Shown here: positions 1 to 11,950 of the stretch, in pieces
Position numbering within the stretch: position 1 is the first letter of the stretch
Layout: the number at the start of each line of letters is the position of its first letter
Source: Margaritifera margaritifera
Lineage: Eukaryota > Mollusca > Bivalvia > Unionida > Margaritiferidae
DNA length: 64,000 nucleotides
NCBI GenBank assembly: GCA_029931535.1
Contig: JAQPZY010001561.1
Location: forward strand, 638,501-702,500
Direction: 5' to 3'
Translations under genes and position numbers: made by a program
The notes under the pieces: model-generated
Told to the model about the DNA's origin: nothing
Database searches by the model: none
Seen by the model: only the letters and a program-made list of their open reading frames with translations

Positions 1-189
1 TTGGGGTATAAATATTTCCTACTTGAACAAGGATAATGTAATCTTCGATCACACGTACATTAAAAAGTGTGCCCTGATATGGTGTGTACACGTATATTAA
101 AATGTGTGCCCTGAACTCGGACATTCTGGGATGAAATGTTGTTTTCGCGTGCGACGCAGTTCACGCATTTCCCCAAAACAAGTCTAAAT
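1..189 (+). repeat. Module copy A: short version of a duplicated module
   Basis: The block starts TTGGGGTATAAATATTTCC and ends CCCCAAAACAAGTCTAAAT. Between these flanks it holds only two or three units of a roughly 38-bp repeat (ACATTAAAAAGTGTGCCCTG). The same left and right flanks recur at 818-1970 around a much longer version of the array, so the two blocks are paralogous copies of one module in direct orientation. The left edge may be cut by the window. Confidence 0.85.
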
Positions 190-264
190 AAGATGAACAT
201 GACAACATAAAATTTCATAACAAATGACAATTGCACACAAATAATTTGCTTTCATGATTATAAC

Positions 265-790
265 AACTGCATCAACAATAATAACTGATACGTTTGCAAT
301 TTTTAGATGGGAGACAACTGCGTCACAAATAGTGGCTGATTCGCTTACAATTATTAGATGGGAATTTTTTTGGGGTCAAGAACAATAAGTGATATGCTTA
401 TAATTATTAGATGGGAAAAACAACTGGGGCAACAACAATAAGTGATATTCTTACAATTATTAGATGGGACAAACAACTGGGTCAACACCAATAAGTGATA
501 TTCTTACATTTATTAGATGGGAAACACAACTGGGTCAACAACAATAAGTTATATGCTTACAATTATTAGATGGGAAAAACAACTGGGTCAACAACAATAA
601 GTGATATTCTTACAATTATTAGATGGGAAAAATTTTTTTGGTCAACAAAAATAACTAATATGCTTACAATTATTAGATGGGAGATAACTGCGTCAACAAT
701 AGTAATTGCTAAGATTACAATTATAGACGGGAGACACAACTGGGTCAACAACAATAACTGATACGTTTACAATTATTCGATAGGAGACAG
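265..790 (+). repeat. 53-bp tandem repeat, about 10 copies
   Basis: The unit contains TTACAATTATTAGATGGGA followed by an ACAACTGGGTCAACAACAAT stretch. ATGGG anchors at 411, 464, 517 and 570 give a 53-bp period. The outer copies (near 280 and 770) are more diverged, with ACTGATACGTTT in both, while the central copies are more alike. This edge-to-centre gradient is usual for unequal-exchange arrays. Short open frames here are products of the repeat. Confidence 0.9.
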
Positions 791-817
791 TATTAATAAG
801 AGTTAGATAGAAAGAAG

Positions 818-1970
818 TTGGGGTATAAATATTTCCAACATGAACAAGGATAATGTAATCTTCGAGCACAAGTACATTAAAAAGTGTGCCCTGATACGGT
901 GTGTTGGTGTGAACACGTACATCAAAAAGTGTGCCCTGATATTGTGTGTACACGTACATTAAAAAGTGTGCCATGATACGGTGTGTACACGTACATTAAA
1001 ATGTGTGCCCTGATATGGTGTGTTGGTGTGTACAGGTACATCAAAAAATGTGCCCTGATATGGTGTGTACACGTACATCAAAAAGTGTGCCCTGATATGG
1101 TGTGTACAAGTACATCAAAAAGTGTGCCCTGATATGGTGTGCACACGAACATCAAAAAGTGTGCCCTGATATGGTCTAGCTTAGCTCACTAAGTACACGT
1201 ACATTAAAAAGTGTACCCTGATATGGTGTATACACGTACATTAAAAGGTGTGCTCTGATATGGTGTAGCTTAGCTCACTAAGTACACGTACATTAAAAAG
1301 TGTGCCCTGATATGGTGTGTACACGGACATTAAAAAGAATGCCCTGATGTGGTGTGTTAACGGACATTAAAAAGTGAGCCCTGATATGGTGTGTACACGG
1401 ACATTAAAAAGTGTGACCTGATATGGTGTGTAAACGTACATTAAAAGTGTGCCCTGATATTGTGTGTAAACGTACATTAAAAGTGTGCCCTGATATGGTG
1501 TGTAAACGTACATTAAAAGTGTGCCCTGATATGGTGTGTAAACGTACATTAAAAGTGTGCCCTGATATGGTGTAGCTTAGATCACTAAGTACACGTACAT
1601 TAAAAGTGTGCCCTGATATGGTGTAGCTTAGATCACTAAGTACACGTACATTAAAAGTGTGCCCTGATATGGTGTAGCTTAGATCACTAAGTACACGGAC
1701 ATTAAAAGTGTGCCCTGATATGGTGTAGCTTAGATCACTAAGTACACGTACATTAAAAGTGTGCCCTGATATGGGGTAGCTTAGATCACTAAGTACACGT
1801 ACATTAAAAGTGTGCCCTGATATGGTGTAGCTTAGATCACTAAGTACACGTACATTAAAAGTGTGCCCTGATATGGGGTGGCTTAGATCACTAAGTACAC
1901 GGACATTCTGAGATTAAATGTTTTTTCGCCTGCGACGCAGTTCACGCATTTCCCCAAAGCAAGTCTAAAT
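818..1970 (+). repeat. Module copy B: expanded array of 38-bp and 51-bp units
   Basis: This is the same module as at 1-189, but the internal array has grown to over 20 units. From about 880 to 1560 the unit is about 36-40 bp (GTGTGCCCTGATATGGTGTG with an ACGTACATTAAAA part). From about 1560 to 1910 a 51-bp version takes over that adds GTAGCTTAGATCACTAAGTA; starts at 1621 and 1672 show the period. The right flank (CGACGCAGTTCACGCATTTC) matches copy A. No coding function is supported. Confidence 0.88.
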
Positions 1971-2737
1971 GTTGACCTCAATTTTAAATATTAGTACATT
2001 AAAGAGGCATTAATCACATTTTTTTAAAATGGCACGAATGTGAGTAGAATGAAAAAAAATTCAAATTTTTTTACTAAATTAAAAGAAGATTTTGCAACAA
2101 AAATAAAATTCTGTCCAGGTGTCTGTGGATGTTGAATCCGTCCAGGAGGCCGTGGATGTTGATTTTTTTTAGCGTAATTTAATGCAATATTGACATTACA
2201 TCTCAGGATCATTCAAATGGCGAAAACAGCTGAAAAACTTTAAATGTCTACATGGCCTCTTGTAATACTTGAAAAGGACATCGCCTACAGAATGATAGAA
2301 AAATTTCATTATTCAGCCAATATTAAATGAATAATCCTGCATATATATAGGTCGATGTCCTTTTATTCACACGATGAGGTTCAGTAAGGCATAAAGCAAA
2401 TGGTGAGAAATTCGTTCAAAGGAGATGAATGGTACAATACAATATAAAAAGGAGCACAAACTTGTCTACCTTTAAATATGTAAATTATGAAAGATATAAT
2501 TCAGAATTTTCTTTCCTTTGTGAATCACTGCAAAATACCCTTAAATTGTAGTGTACCTTGGGCAGTTCTTTTTTTTTCTTTCTTCAATCAAGTAAATTAA
2601 TTTCGTCAGCTATTTATACATGCGTGTGCAACTAGGTATAGAAAGAAACGAAGAAAGAAAAAAAAGCTAAACTGAGTTAATATTTCCTCGGTGAAAGTGA
2701 TCGTAGGTATCTTCAGCGATTCACAAATAGGAAGTTT
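1971..2737. other. Anonymous AT-rich spacer
   Basis: There are no long open frames, no RNA gene and no clear mobile element. A small imperfect duplication (GTGGATGTTGA twice between about 2124 and 2162) is the only structure seen. Confidence 0.6.
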
Positions 2738-3390
2738 ACCGGCACTGAATACCATCATTCTACCCCGAATTCATCACTAAATGCCATCATTCTACCCGGA
2801 ATGCATCACTAAATACCATCATTCTACCACGAATTCATCGCTGAATTCCATCATTCTACCCCGAATTCATCATTGAATGCCATCATTCTACCCCGAATTC
2901 ATGACTGAATGCCATCATTCTACCCCGAATTCATTAGTGAATGGCATCATTCTACCCTGAATTCATCACTGAATGCTATCATTCTACCCAGAATTCATCA
3001 CTGAATGCCATCACGCTATACCGAATTCATACTGAATGCCACCATTCTATCCCGAATTCATCACTGAAAACCATCATTCTACACCGAATTCATCACTGAA
3101 TGCCATCATTCTACACAGAATTCATCACTGAATGCAATCATTCTACACCGAATTCATCATCTACCCCGAATTCATCACTGAATGCCATAATTATACCCCG
3201 AATTCATCAATGAATGCAATAATTCTACCCAGAATTCATCACTGAATGCCATCATTCTACCCAGAATTCATCACTAAATTCCACCATTCTACCCGGAATT
3301 CATCATCTACCCCAAATTCATCACTGAATGCCTTCATTCTACCCCAAATTCATCACTAAATGCTATCATGCTACCCCGAATTCATCACTA
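2738..3390 (+). repeat. 32-bp tandem repeat with an EcoRI site in most units, about 20 copies
   Basis: The unit reads roughly GAATTCATCACTGAATGCCA followed by TCATTCTACCCC. Units vary by point changes and a few deletions that remove part of a unit (near 3030, 3148 and 3300). The array runs straight into the (AAT)n tract at 3391. Because GAATTC lies in most copies, EcoRI digestion would give a ladder. Confidence 0.9.
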
Positions 3391-3443
<53 letters not shown>

Positions 3444-3471
3444 TAATAATAATAATAATAATAATAATAAT
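3391..3471 (+). repeat. (AAT)n microsatellite
   Basis: About 27 trinucleotide units with one TGA interruption near 3441. It gives a polyasparagine frame that has no support as a gene. Confidence 0.95.
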
Positions 3472-3612
3472 TTGGATGGGAAGTGGGAACGAAAGAGGAG
3501 CAAGCTAACCACTAATCCTAATTTTTACCTCAACCTTCAAATTACCATGAATATTTTTTTTTCTTAAATTTCATATACACAAATCTTTCCGTAGATTTTT
3601 ATATTTTCTATT

Positions 3613-4888
3613 TAGATGATTTCACAGAGGATATAGATGACTTATTCACATTAAAGTAGATGATTTCACAGAGGATATAGAGGACTTATTCACATTAAAG
3701 TAGATGATTTCACAGAGGATATAGAGGACTTATTCACATTAAAGTAGATGATTTCACAGAGAATATCGAGGACTTATTCACATTAAAGTAGATGATTTCA
3801 CAGAGGATATCGAGGACTTATTCACATTAAAGTAGATGATTTCACAGAGGATATAGAGGACTTATTCGCATTAAAGTAGATGATTTCACAGAGGACATAG
3901 AGGACTTATTCACATTAAAGTAGATGATTTCACAGAGGATATAGAGGACTTATTCACATTAAAGAAGATGATTTCACAGAGGATATCGAGGACTTATTCA
4001 CATTAAAGTAGATGATTTCACAGAGGATATAGAGGACTTATTCGCATTAAAGTAGATGATTTCACAGAGGACATAGAGGATTTATTCACATTAAAGTAGA
4101 TGATTTCACAGAGGATATCGAGGACTTATTCACATTAAAGTAGATGATTTCACAGAGGATATCGAGGACTTATTCACATTAAAGTAGATGATTTCACAGA
4201 GAATATCGAGGACTTATTCACATTAAAGTAGATGATTTCACAGAGGATATCGAGGACTTATTCACATTAAAGTAGATGATTTCACAGAAGATATCGAGGA
4301 CTTATTCACATTAAAGTAGATGATTTCACAGAGATATCGAGGACTTATTCGCATTAAAGTAGATGATTTCACAGAGGATATCGAGGACTTATTCGCATTA
4401 AAGTAGATGATTTCACAGAGGATATCGAGGACGTATTCACATTAAAGTAGATGATTTCACAGAGGATATCGAGGACTTATTCACATTAAAGTAGATGATT
4501 TCACAGAGGATATAGAGGACTTATTCACATTAAAGAAGATGATTTCACAGAGGATATAGAGGATTTATTCACATTAAAGTAGATGATTTCACAGAGGATA
4601 TCGAGGACTTATTCGCATTAAAGTAGATGATTTCACAGAGGATATCGAGGACGTATTCACATTAAAGTAGATGATTTCACAGAGGATATCGAGGACTTAT
4701 TCACATTAAAGACGATGATTTCACAGAGGATATAGAGGATTTATTCACATTAAAGTAGATGATTTCACAGAGGATATCGAGGACTTATTCACATTAAAGT
4801 AGATGATTTCACAGAGGATATAGAGGACTTATTCACATTAAAGTAGATGATTTCACAGAGGATATAGAGGATTTATTCGCATTAAAGT
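3613..4888 (+). repeat. 44-bp tandem repeat, about 29 copies
   Basis: The unit begins AGATGATTTCACAGAGGATA and continues AGGACTTATTCACATTAAAG. Variants mix along the array: ATAGAGG or ATCGAGG, TTCACATT or TTCGCATT, and AAGTAGATG or AAGAAGATG. Runs of the same variant order recur (for example around 3860-4080 and again around 4480-4740), which points to block duplication. One unit near 4332 has lost two bases. The period is not a multiple of three and every frame is closed. Confidence 0.93.
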
Positions 4889-6577
4889 TGGTGCGGTGAA
4901 GATTACAGAGTTAGAAAGAAATGAACAAATTAGAATCACTTCTCTTGCACTTCATTTGATATCAAGTGTCTGGATTTTCTTAAAAATGATGATGATTGTA
5001 GTGGTGATGATGATAACGATTATAAGGTAATTGTTGTTGCTGTTGACGATGATGTTGGTAACGTCGACGACGATGAGGATAAAATATGAAATAACATTAT
5101 TCCGGTACTTTCTTCTGCCTGGATATTTATTAATTTCTTAATAATATTTTCATTATCAATTTCGGACTTGAATTCGTTACTTAACCCTAATTGTACTTCG
5201 TTGGCGTCCTTTGATGTAAACAAAGCCCTTTGCTAATGAATGCGGATATATATAATCCAGAATAAAAAAAAAAAAATAAAATAAAACAAACAAACAGGCA
5301 TCATGCTTAAAACGTATACTGAAGACGGTAATATAATGCCGTTTATATGTATCAAGACAATCACAGCCATTGTGATATAGTTTCAACTGTTGGAAGGAAT
5401 ATACAAACAAAAGCACGTATTGATGCAAGAAAGTATAACACCCAAAAGTCCTGCCTATATTTCGTCGTTCAGATGGAAATTCGATTAATTCTTCCAGTTT
5501 AGTACATTCCAACTGCAGAACTGTTTTTCCGGGTATTTGTTCTGGCTTGTATCTTTCCTTTTCTCTCTATCTTTTGCCCGGAGATTTGTGGTGCAAAACG
5601 GAATTTCTCGTCTCACAACATCGTATGTAGTCGGGACAAGTGGAGCGGAAGCGCATGTATTTTTCACTTGTCTATACATTGTTTTTAAAATAGTGATTAT
5701 CATTTACTTTTTAACCTCAATGATTCCAAAAGGAGCAAACTTTGTAACTTTTAGAGAGCGCAAAAAATGCAAATCTACATTCCAGAATACATATGTGAAA
5801 GTGATTATCACCATGACAAGATTAAAAAAAAAATCAACAACAACAACAAACAAAAAAAGTAATAATTGTTGTAATTGGTCGTTATTGCATACTAAAAGGA
5901 TATGGAAAATTCTTGTAATATTCCACTGGTAGGAGGCTATTGACACTAAAAACGTGTGAGGTAATACTTTGGTTTCACCTGACATTTACTCGTAATGCTA
6001 AGTGGCAGGTTACAAATTATAAGTTTACGTAATAAAATGCTGTATCACGTTACTTTAAAGCACATTCGTAACTTCCTATAATGAACGTCACGACAGTCAC
6101 TTCACATGTAATATTCTTGCTGCAAACATCAAAGGAATAAACAAGGCAAAGAGCTCTTTGAACTGTCGGTAGTATTCAAAGTTGCCAAAAATGACACCAT
6201 GTCTCTACAAATTCAATTTATTTTTAATTTATGTTCGTCTGTAAAAAGACTTTCATGCCAGTCCAGTAATAAGGTTAGACTGGTTACAATACTTCATATT
6301 CACATAGCGTTTCCTCTTTGATGCAAAGAATCTGTATTTGGTTTATAAATCTTCCTCCGCATTAAAGATACTATGGTTTAACAGTGCGAAAAATGCCTCT
6401 ATCACACAACTACAAGTTCCCAATTAAAAAAAAAATGTCGATATAGTCGATATATTTATGTTTGTCGAAAAGATTTAATTCAAAATTGTCCTGTTGCAGC
6501 AAAACTTTCTGTAACCGTTCTGCTTAGAATAGTAAAAAATTTCCCTTTTCTAAAAAAATTTGAAACTTTCTGAAGAT
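4889..6577. other. Anonymous spacer with short unsupported open frames
   Basis: Several overlapping frames of 70-130 codons on both strands lie between 5020 and 5985, including a hydrophobic plus-strand one at 5537-5932. None shows a recognisable domain, a consistent codon bias or clear splice sites. They are more likely chance frames in AT-rich DNA than exons, but a divergent exon cannot be excluded. Confidence 0.4.
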
Positions 6578-6808
6578 AGTTCAGAACAAATCGATAAGAT
6601 AAACTATTCCTTTGAACAAATCGATAAGATAAACTATTCCTCAGAACAGATCGAAAAGATAAACTATTCCTCAGAACAAATCGATAAGATCAACTATTCT
6701 TTAGAACAAATCGATAAGATCAACTATTCCTTAGAACAAATCGATAAGTTCAACTATTCCTCAGAACAAATAGATAAGATCAACTATTCCTCAGAAATGA
6801 ATCAGCTC
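6578..6808 (+). repeat. 30-bp tandem repeat, about 7.5 copies, in frame
   Basis: The unit GAACAAATCGATAAGATAAA plus CTATTCCTCA is exactly ten codons, so a plus-strand frame from 6560 to 6823 carries a SEQIDKINYS-type decapeptide. Differences between units fall at all codon positions (TCA, TTA and TTT alternate at one codon). No flanking exon, signal or splice site was found, so it is treated as a minisatellite. Confidence 0.8.
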
Positions 6809-9800
6809 AAGAACACTTTCTGACTTGAAAGATTGTTCTTTTTCTCATTGTATGGTTTCATTCTTCATGGCTTATTTTAGTGAAAAGGCACTAATGTTAA
6901 ATATTTCAGAAATTGTTTTAGATAAATATTCTTTCCCAGTGAGATAACCGTTTGAAAAAGTAAGGTAGTTAACCTTTTTCAGTGAGATTCATATCAGGAT
7001 ACACGGAGAAAAAAATAAAAGCGAGGGATTTTTTCAAAAAATATTCTTTGGTTTTGTCCAAGTGTTATCAACACCGAATAAATCTTTCACATTTAACCTT
7101 TGTCAGTAGATACAGTGTTTTTCAGAAACCATCACTGCTTTCATCCAATGCTAATAGTCCAACATACACTGCCTTTCGTGAGGTTCAGTGTTGTTATTCT
7201 ATTTGAGATAAAATTCTTTGCAATGATGAATTTTTAAAAAAGTCATTTTGTTTATCGAAATGCATGAAGTTTCAATTTTTGTCACATTGTTGGTCTTTTG
7301 TTTATTATATGGGCATAATGCATGTTTTTAAACATATTGTAATAAATTTGGGTATGTTCCATTTGTATTTACGTCTCCATTTATAGGTTCGTTAGATTTT
7401 AGTGATTAGTGGTTTGATTATGGGAAGTAGGTGTTGGGAATTTCTAGGAACAGACGTCATACTTACAGTTTTTAAGAGACTTTGCAATGGCATGGATTGG
7501 TTTCGTAGTTTCAGATGGGGTCAGACTAGCATAAGTGGGCATGGAGCCAAGTAGTTCCTATCTTAATTCAGAGGTGTTGATTGTTTGTGCCTTTCGGTTG
7601 GAGATATTCGTGACAAGAACTACTGTTTTGTGCCATGGAATAAATGGGAAGGGGTCATCCCTTTGTTTGGACATGCCTTTCATTGTAGCAGTTGGTGGAA
7701 ATGCACGTGCGAAAAGTGGTTCAGACTGTTGTTTTTATTGACCCAGGGATGGAATCTGAAAATAGTTCCCTGCATTGGGTGTTTGAATTGTGTTATGCGC
7801 TTTATATCACGGCATGCAAACTAGGAAAAACCATGCAATTGTGAAGTTATAGTTGTGACATTGTGGTCATTCATTTATTGATTAGAGAAAAATTGTTTCT
7901 AGTCTTGGCGCGTTACGAGAACTTCCAGCTGACAACGAATGTTGTCGGGAAGTCCTTGGAAATAGGGGAAAACAAGGGACTTCCAGCCCAACCTCACGCA
8001 GGTGTTTGATTCGCTCGGTAGAGGAACCCCTGTGCGTGTTACAATATGTATCTTGATTGTGAGTCTTGTGATTTATTGAATTAGAAAAGACCTATAACTA
8101 AATCAAAACATGCCATGTTTTGCTCTCGGGTCTAATGCTCCAAATGACATAGTTGTAAGATTAGCCAGTCTGATTAGTGACAGGATGCTTTCTAATATAA
8201 TTTTTAACACTTCACTATGACCGGTTCGACTGGTATAGACTTTCTACTTAATGACAAACACTTAAATTCTTATCTACTTACACAGAAAGTGGCGAGATCT
8301 TTACCATGCGTGTACCCTTACATATTGTTTGATTGTACGATGATGGGCTTCTGTATTATTATACATATAATTTAGTGAAAAGTTATCTGAAATTTGTGTA
8401 ATGCTTTCAGCTTAGCGACGTCAATTGTAAATACGTATTGACAGCTAATTCATCAGCGCTGTGCTGAAGTATCAGGTGTCTGGCGCACTAGATCAAATTA
8501 CATTTGTTTTCTCAGCCATTTAATGTTGAAGGATTAATTGTATATTAACAAAGATGGGAAACGAGACACGATCACGGCCTGCTTTGTGCACCTAAAATGT
8601 ATTTTATACCCTTCTACAATTAAGTGCCTCCTGTTATCTTGATTTCTTTGGAATGATGATTTTCATAGTTAAACAGGACACTTAGAACCATTCATACACT
8701 TGCTGAATGTATTATACACTAACTTAACCATGCATTTAAGCCCCGATACTTTAGACAATTTACAACTTGGTGCTAAAGTGACTAGTCTTATCTAGAAGCG
8801 TGAAATATTTCTTCCTACATTATGATAAGGGCAAATCCAAATGATAAATACACATAACTGATATCTATCAGTTTTATCATTCCTACATTATATATTACTA
8901 CATAAACAAAGCTGGCAAAAATTAAAAGAAATCATATTTTTTTAAAAACTTTTTTGGTATTAGGTCCTTTAGGAATAGTTAAGTGCATATGTTTACAGAA
9001 CATTTTTAAAATTTATTTATATTCATATTTTTTTTTTTTTTACAATACATATGTGATGTTCTGATTCAAACAGAGATAAACAATTATCAGTAATAATATA
9101 TCTTTATTCAATCTAGGGTTAATAAATCTCATAGGAGCGTTCCCAACAAAACAAAAGTTGACCTCGTACAAGAAACAGTGATGAAAACAACGACAAAAAG
9201 TAAATTAGAGTGATTATTTTGAGGTAGTAACGACAGGAATCACAGAGCAATAGAGGAAAGAAAATTCGATACCTGAATAGCCATGCTTCCCGTGGCAGTA
9301 ACACCGGATGGTAAACGGGATCCGGGTAATCCATGTAACTTAGTCTCCTTTGGTAGAAATCCAAATAAGATAATGTACATTTTGAGTATATCTACAATGT
9401 CACAGGATGTGGAATAGCTGGTGTGACTAAACTAGAATCACTTACAATTGAAATTACATTTTCTCGTGGAAAACAGTATCGGATTTTCCAAATCTTTGTC
9501 AAAATGTAAGCTTCAGTTGAAGCATTAGTGGTGCAAAGTTTCTAGTCATTACCCATACAAAGGCACTTTCCCATAACATTACATGATAACTTAATTCACA
9601 GCGGACGAGAAGGAAATTCTGTTGTTGTTATTACAAATAGTTTACAGATTAACCCGAAGAAATTACTACTGCAGACAGGAGACACCTGGATAAGTCCTTG
9701 AATATTTGTACTAAAATGTAACTGAAATGAGGAGATGGATGTTTTGTTTGTACATAACTTTCCATGTTAAGCGAAAGGTAGTGAATCACACGTTTACTTA

Positions 9801-10341
9801 ATACATTTTGTATCACCAGTACATATAAGTACATTTGTTACCTCGTGATAACTTTTAGGTCACTCACTTCAGATATAAGATTTGTTCTGCATAGACATCA
9901 GAGATTAGACCAGGCAATGAAACAGCAAAATACTTAGAACTTAAAGCAAAAAGGAAACTTATCTCGGTATGTACTTGCGCAAAATGACGCCGCGCTTACA
10001 CAAATTTTGACTCTACTCCGTGTTGCACATGCGCGATAAAAGGTTTGCATGTCAGCCGCTGTGGCAAATTTCTCTAACCGCACTATTTCATTGACCGACT
10101 ATTTATTGTTCAGACACCGATAAATTCCGATATAATTCTGCCTTTTTTCCTTATTGACGAATCGCAGGTATGAAATTCCTTTGGGTATCTTCATTATATG
10201 AACCCTCTTAGATGATGATAATTGTTTGTATTTGTTCTATTTTGGCAAATTTTTTGAAAATATCTAGGCTTCCAGTTATATAAACTTTCATTTTACATGC
10301 CCTACTTGAAACGTTTTTGGGAGAATATAATATTAATTTTT
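6809..10341. other. Unique-looking spacer of about 3.5 kb
   Basis: This is mostly AT-rich DNA. Slightly GC-richer patches occur at about 7530-7820, 7900-8040 and 9960-10080, the last with several CG pairs and a TGCGCGATAAAAGG stretch that could be promoter-like, though nothing confirms it. Overlapping plus-strand frames at 7535-7824 resemble no family I know. I see no defensible gene. Confidence 0.4.
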
Positions 10342-10657
10342 TAATACAATATCACACAGAATAAAGTATTTAGGGTGTACCGTTTTGAATACAATATCAC
10401 ACAGAATAAAGTATTTAGGGTATACCGTTTTGAATACAATATCACACAGAATAAAGTATTTAGGGTATACCGTTTTGAATACAATATCACACAGAATAAA
10501 GTATTTAGGGTATACCGTTTTGAATACAATATCACACAGAATAAACTGTTTAGGGTATACCGTTTTGAATACAATATCACACAGAATAAACTGTTTAGGG
10601 CACCCCGTTTTGAATACAATATCACACAGAATAAAGTATTTAGGGTATACCGTTTTA
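10342..10657 (+). repeat. 45-bp tandem repeat, about 7 copies
   Basis: The unit runs GAATACAATATCACACAGAA, TAAAGTATTTAGGGTATACC, GTTTT. At 45 bp it is fifteen codons, which leaves several frames open on both strands over the array. The two-strand openness argues against real coding. Two units carry AAACTG instead of AAAGTA. Confidence 0.92.
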
Positions 10658-10940
10658 CAGAGATTTTTGTTCTCTTTCCATTGAGTATATATTCTTTATT
10701 TCATTGTGAAAATCATCTTTGGTCAAAAGCAAAGAGAGCTAAATCATTCCTGGATTTTATTTCCTACCTGGAGTTACTGCTTTAAATTTTCTCAGGAATG
10801 GGTGCTTATTTTCAAACGGCCCGAAATATTGAAAATTCCGTATGTGAATTAACTTAAGTATTAATTGAGAAAACAAGTTTCTCATTAAGAAAGCTTGTTG
10901 GGAACTTATCCAGTCTCTTTTTCCCATGGCTATGACTATT

Positions 10941-11046
10941 ATGTTAAACAAGATATTTTGGACTTTATATCTATTTTTACAACATCGGAACAAATGTTAA
11001 ACAAGATATTTTGGACTTAATATCTATTTTTACAACATCGGAACAA
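10941..11046 (+). repeat. Perfectly adjacent 53-bp direct duplication
   Basis: ATGTTAAACAAGATATTTTG begins at 10941 and again at 10994. The two copies differ at one base (ACTTTATA against ACTTAATA). This looks like a recent single tandem duplication. Confidence 0.9.
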
Positions 11047-11950
11047 ACTCTTTTATTGCTGACAAATGAAACGGATAGAACCCATCCTATATTCTTGAAG
11101 GGTAAACAATTTTGAATGATCGTTTGCAAAGGCTATGATCCTTTGGCAGCTAACGACTAAGTAATTTTCTCATTTTGGAAAGATTTACCGCAGATGGAAA
11201 TGAAGTCACACACGTCTTATAATATTCCCATCAAAAGTCTAAGCTTTTTTTCACCGCTAATTTTCTTCATGCACAAGGCAACAGCTCGTTGAATATACAA
11301 TATTCCACGGATCATTTAGCAATATATTTTCTTTCTAAATTCAACATTCCGACAATATAATAGTGTTGTTTTCCTATTCAATTCACGTTTTATCAAGACA
11401 TTTGGATAAAGCACAAGTCAACTGCATATTCTCGGGTTCTCATAGTTATGCAAAGTTTATCCAAAGATTTAATAGATTCTTTCAAGCAGTAATTAATGCC
11501 CAATAATCCGATTACTTTTAACCCTAGTGTATATACACGCTTAAAGAGCATAACTGTTGTTATTTACAATAATATTCATTCATACCTACGGAAACGTTGC
11601 TCTATTTAATATTCTTATTGGAGTTAATAAATGTTTGTGTGTGTGTGTGTCTGTGTGTGTGTGAAGAATACTTACGTACATTTTTGTTTTTTTATACTAT
11701 ATTCATCCTTATTAGATTTTCAACGATATGGTAACTGAAAACATATGAAATTGTTTTCATCAAAGCAATAGACGGCGATTATCTAAGTATAAGTTCTAAA
11801 ACAAAAAAAAAAACAAAAAAATTATCATTGGTAAAGAAGTACCCCCAAATTAGGGCTATTTTCATGGAAACAAACCCGACTAAAATATTAGCTCTACCCA
11901 AGGTACCTTATATGTGAGAGATTTACACAGGGCTCGTGGTTCTATAGTAA
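11047..11950. other. Anonymous spacer with a short (GT)n tract
   Basis: A GT microsatellite lies at about 11634-11663, with one CTGT interruption. Nothing else is identifiable. Confidence 0.6.

Noticed and set aside
5537..5932. 131-codon hydrophobic frame as a membrane protein gene
   Set aside because: Overlapping frames of similar length exist on the other strand, there is no recognisable domain, and AT-rich composition alone gives such hydrophobic frames.
7535..7824. Tryptophan- and cysteine-containing overlapping frames as an exon
   Set aside because: Two plus frames overlap with equal plausibility and no splice sites or homology could be recognised.
10342..10657. TTAGGG in each 45-bp unit as telomeric repeat
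   Set aside because: TTAGGG occurs once per 45 bp, not in tandem; this is not telomeric DNA.
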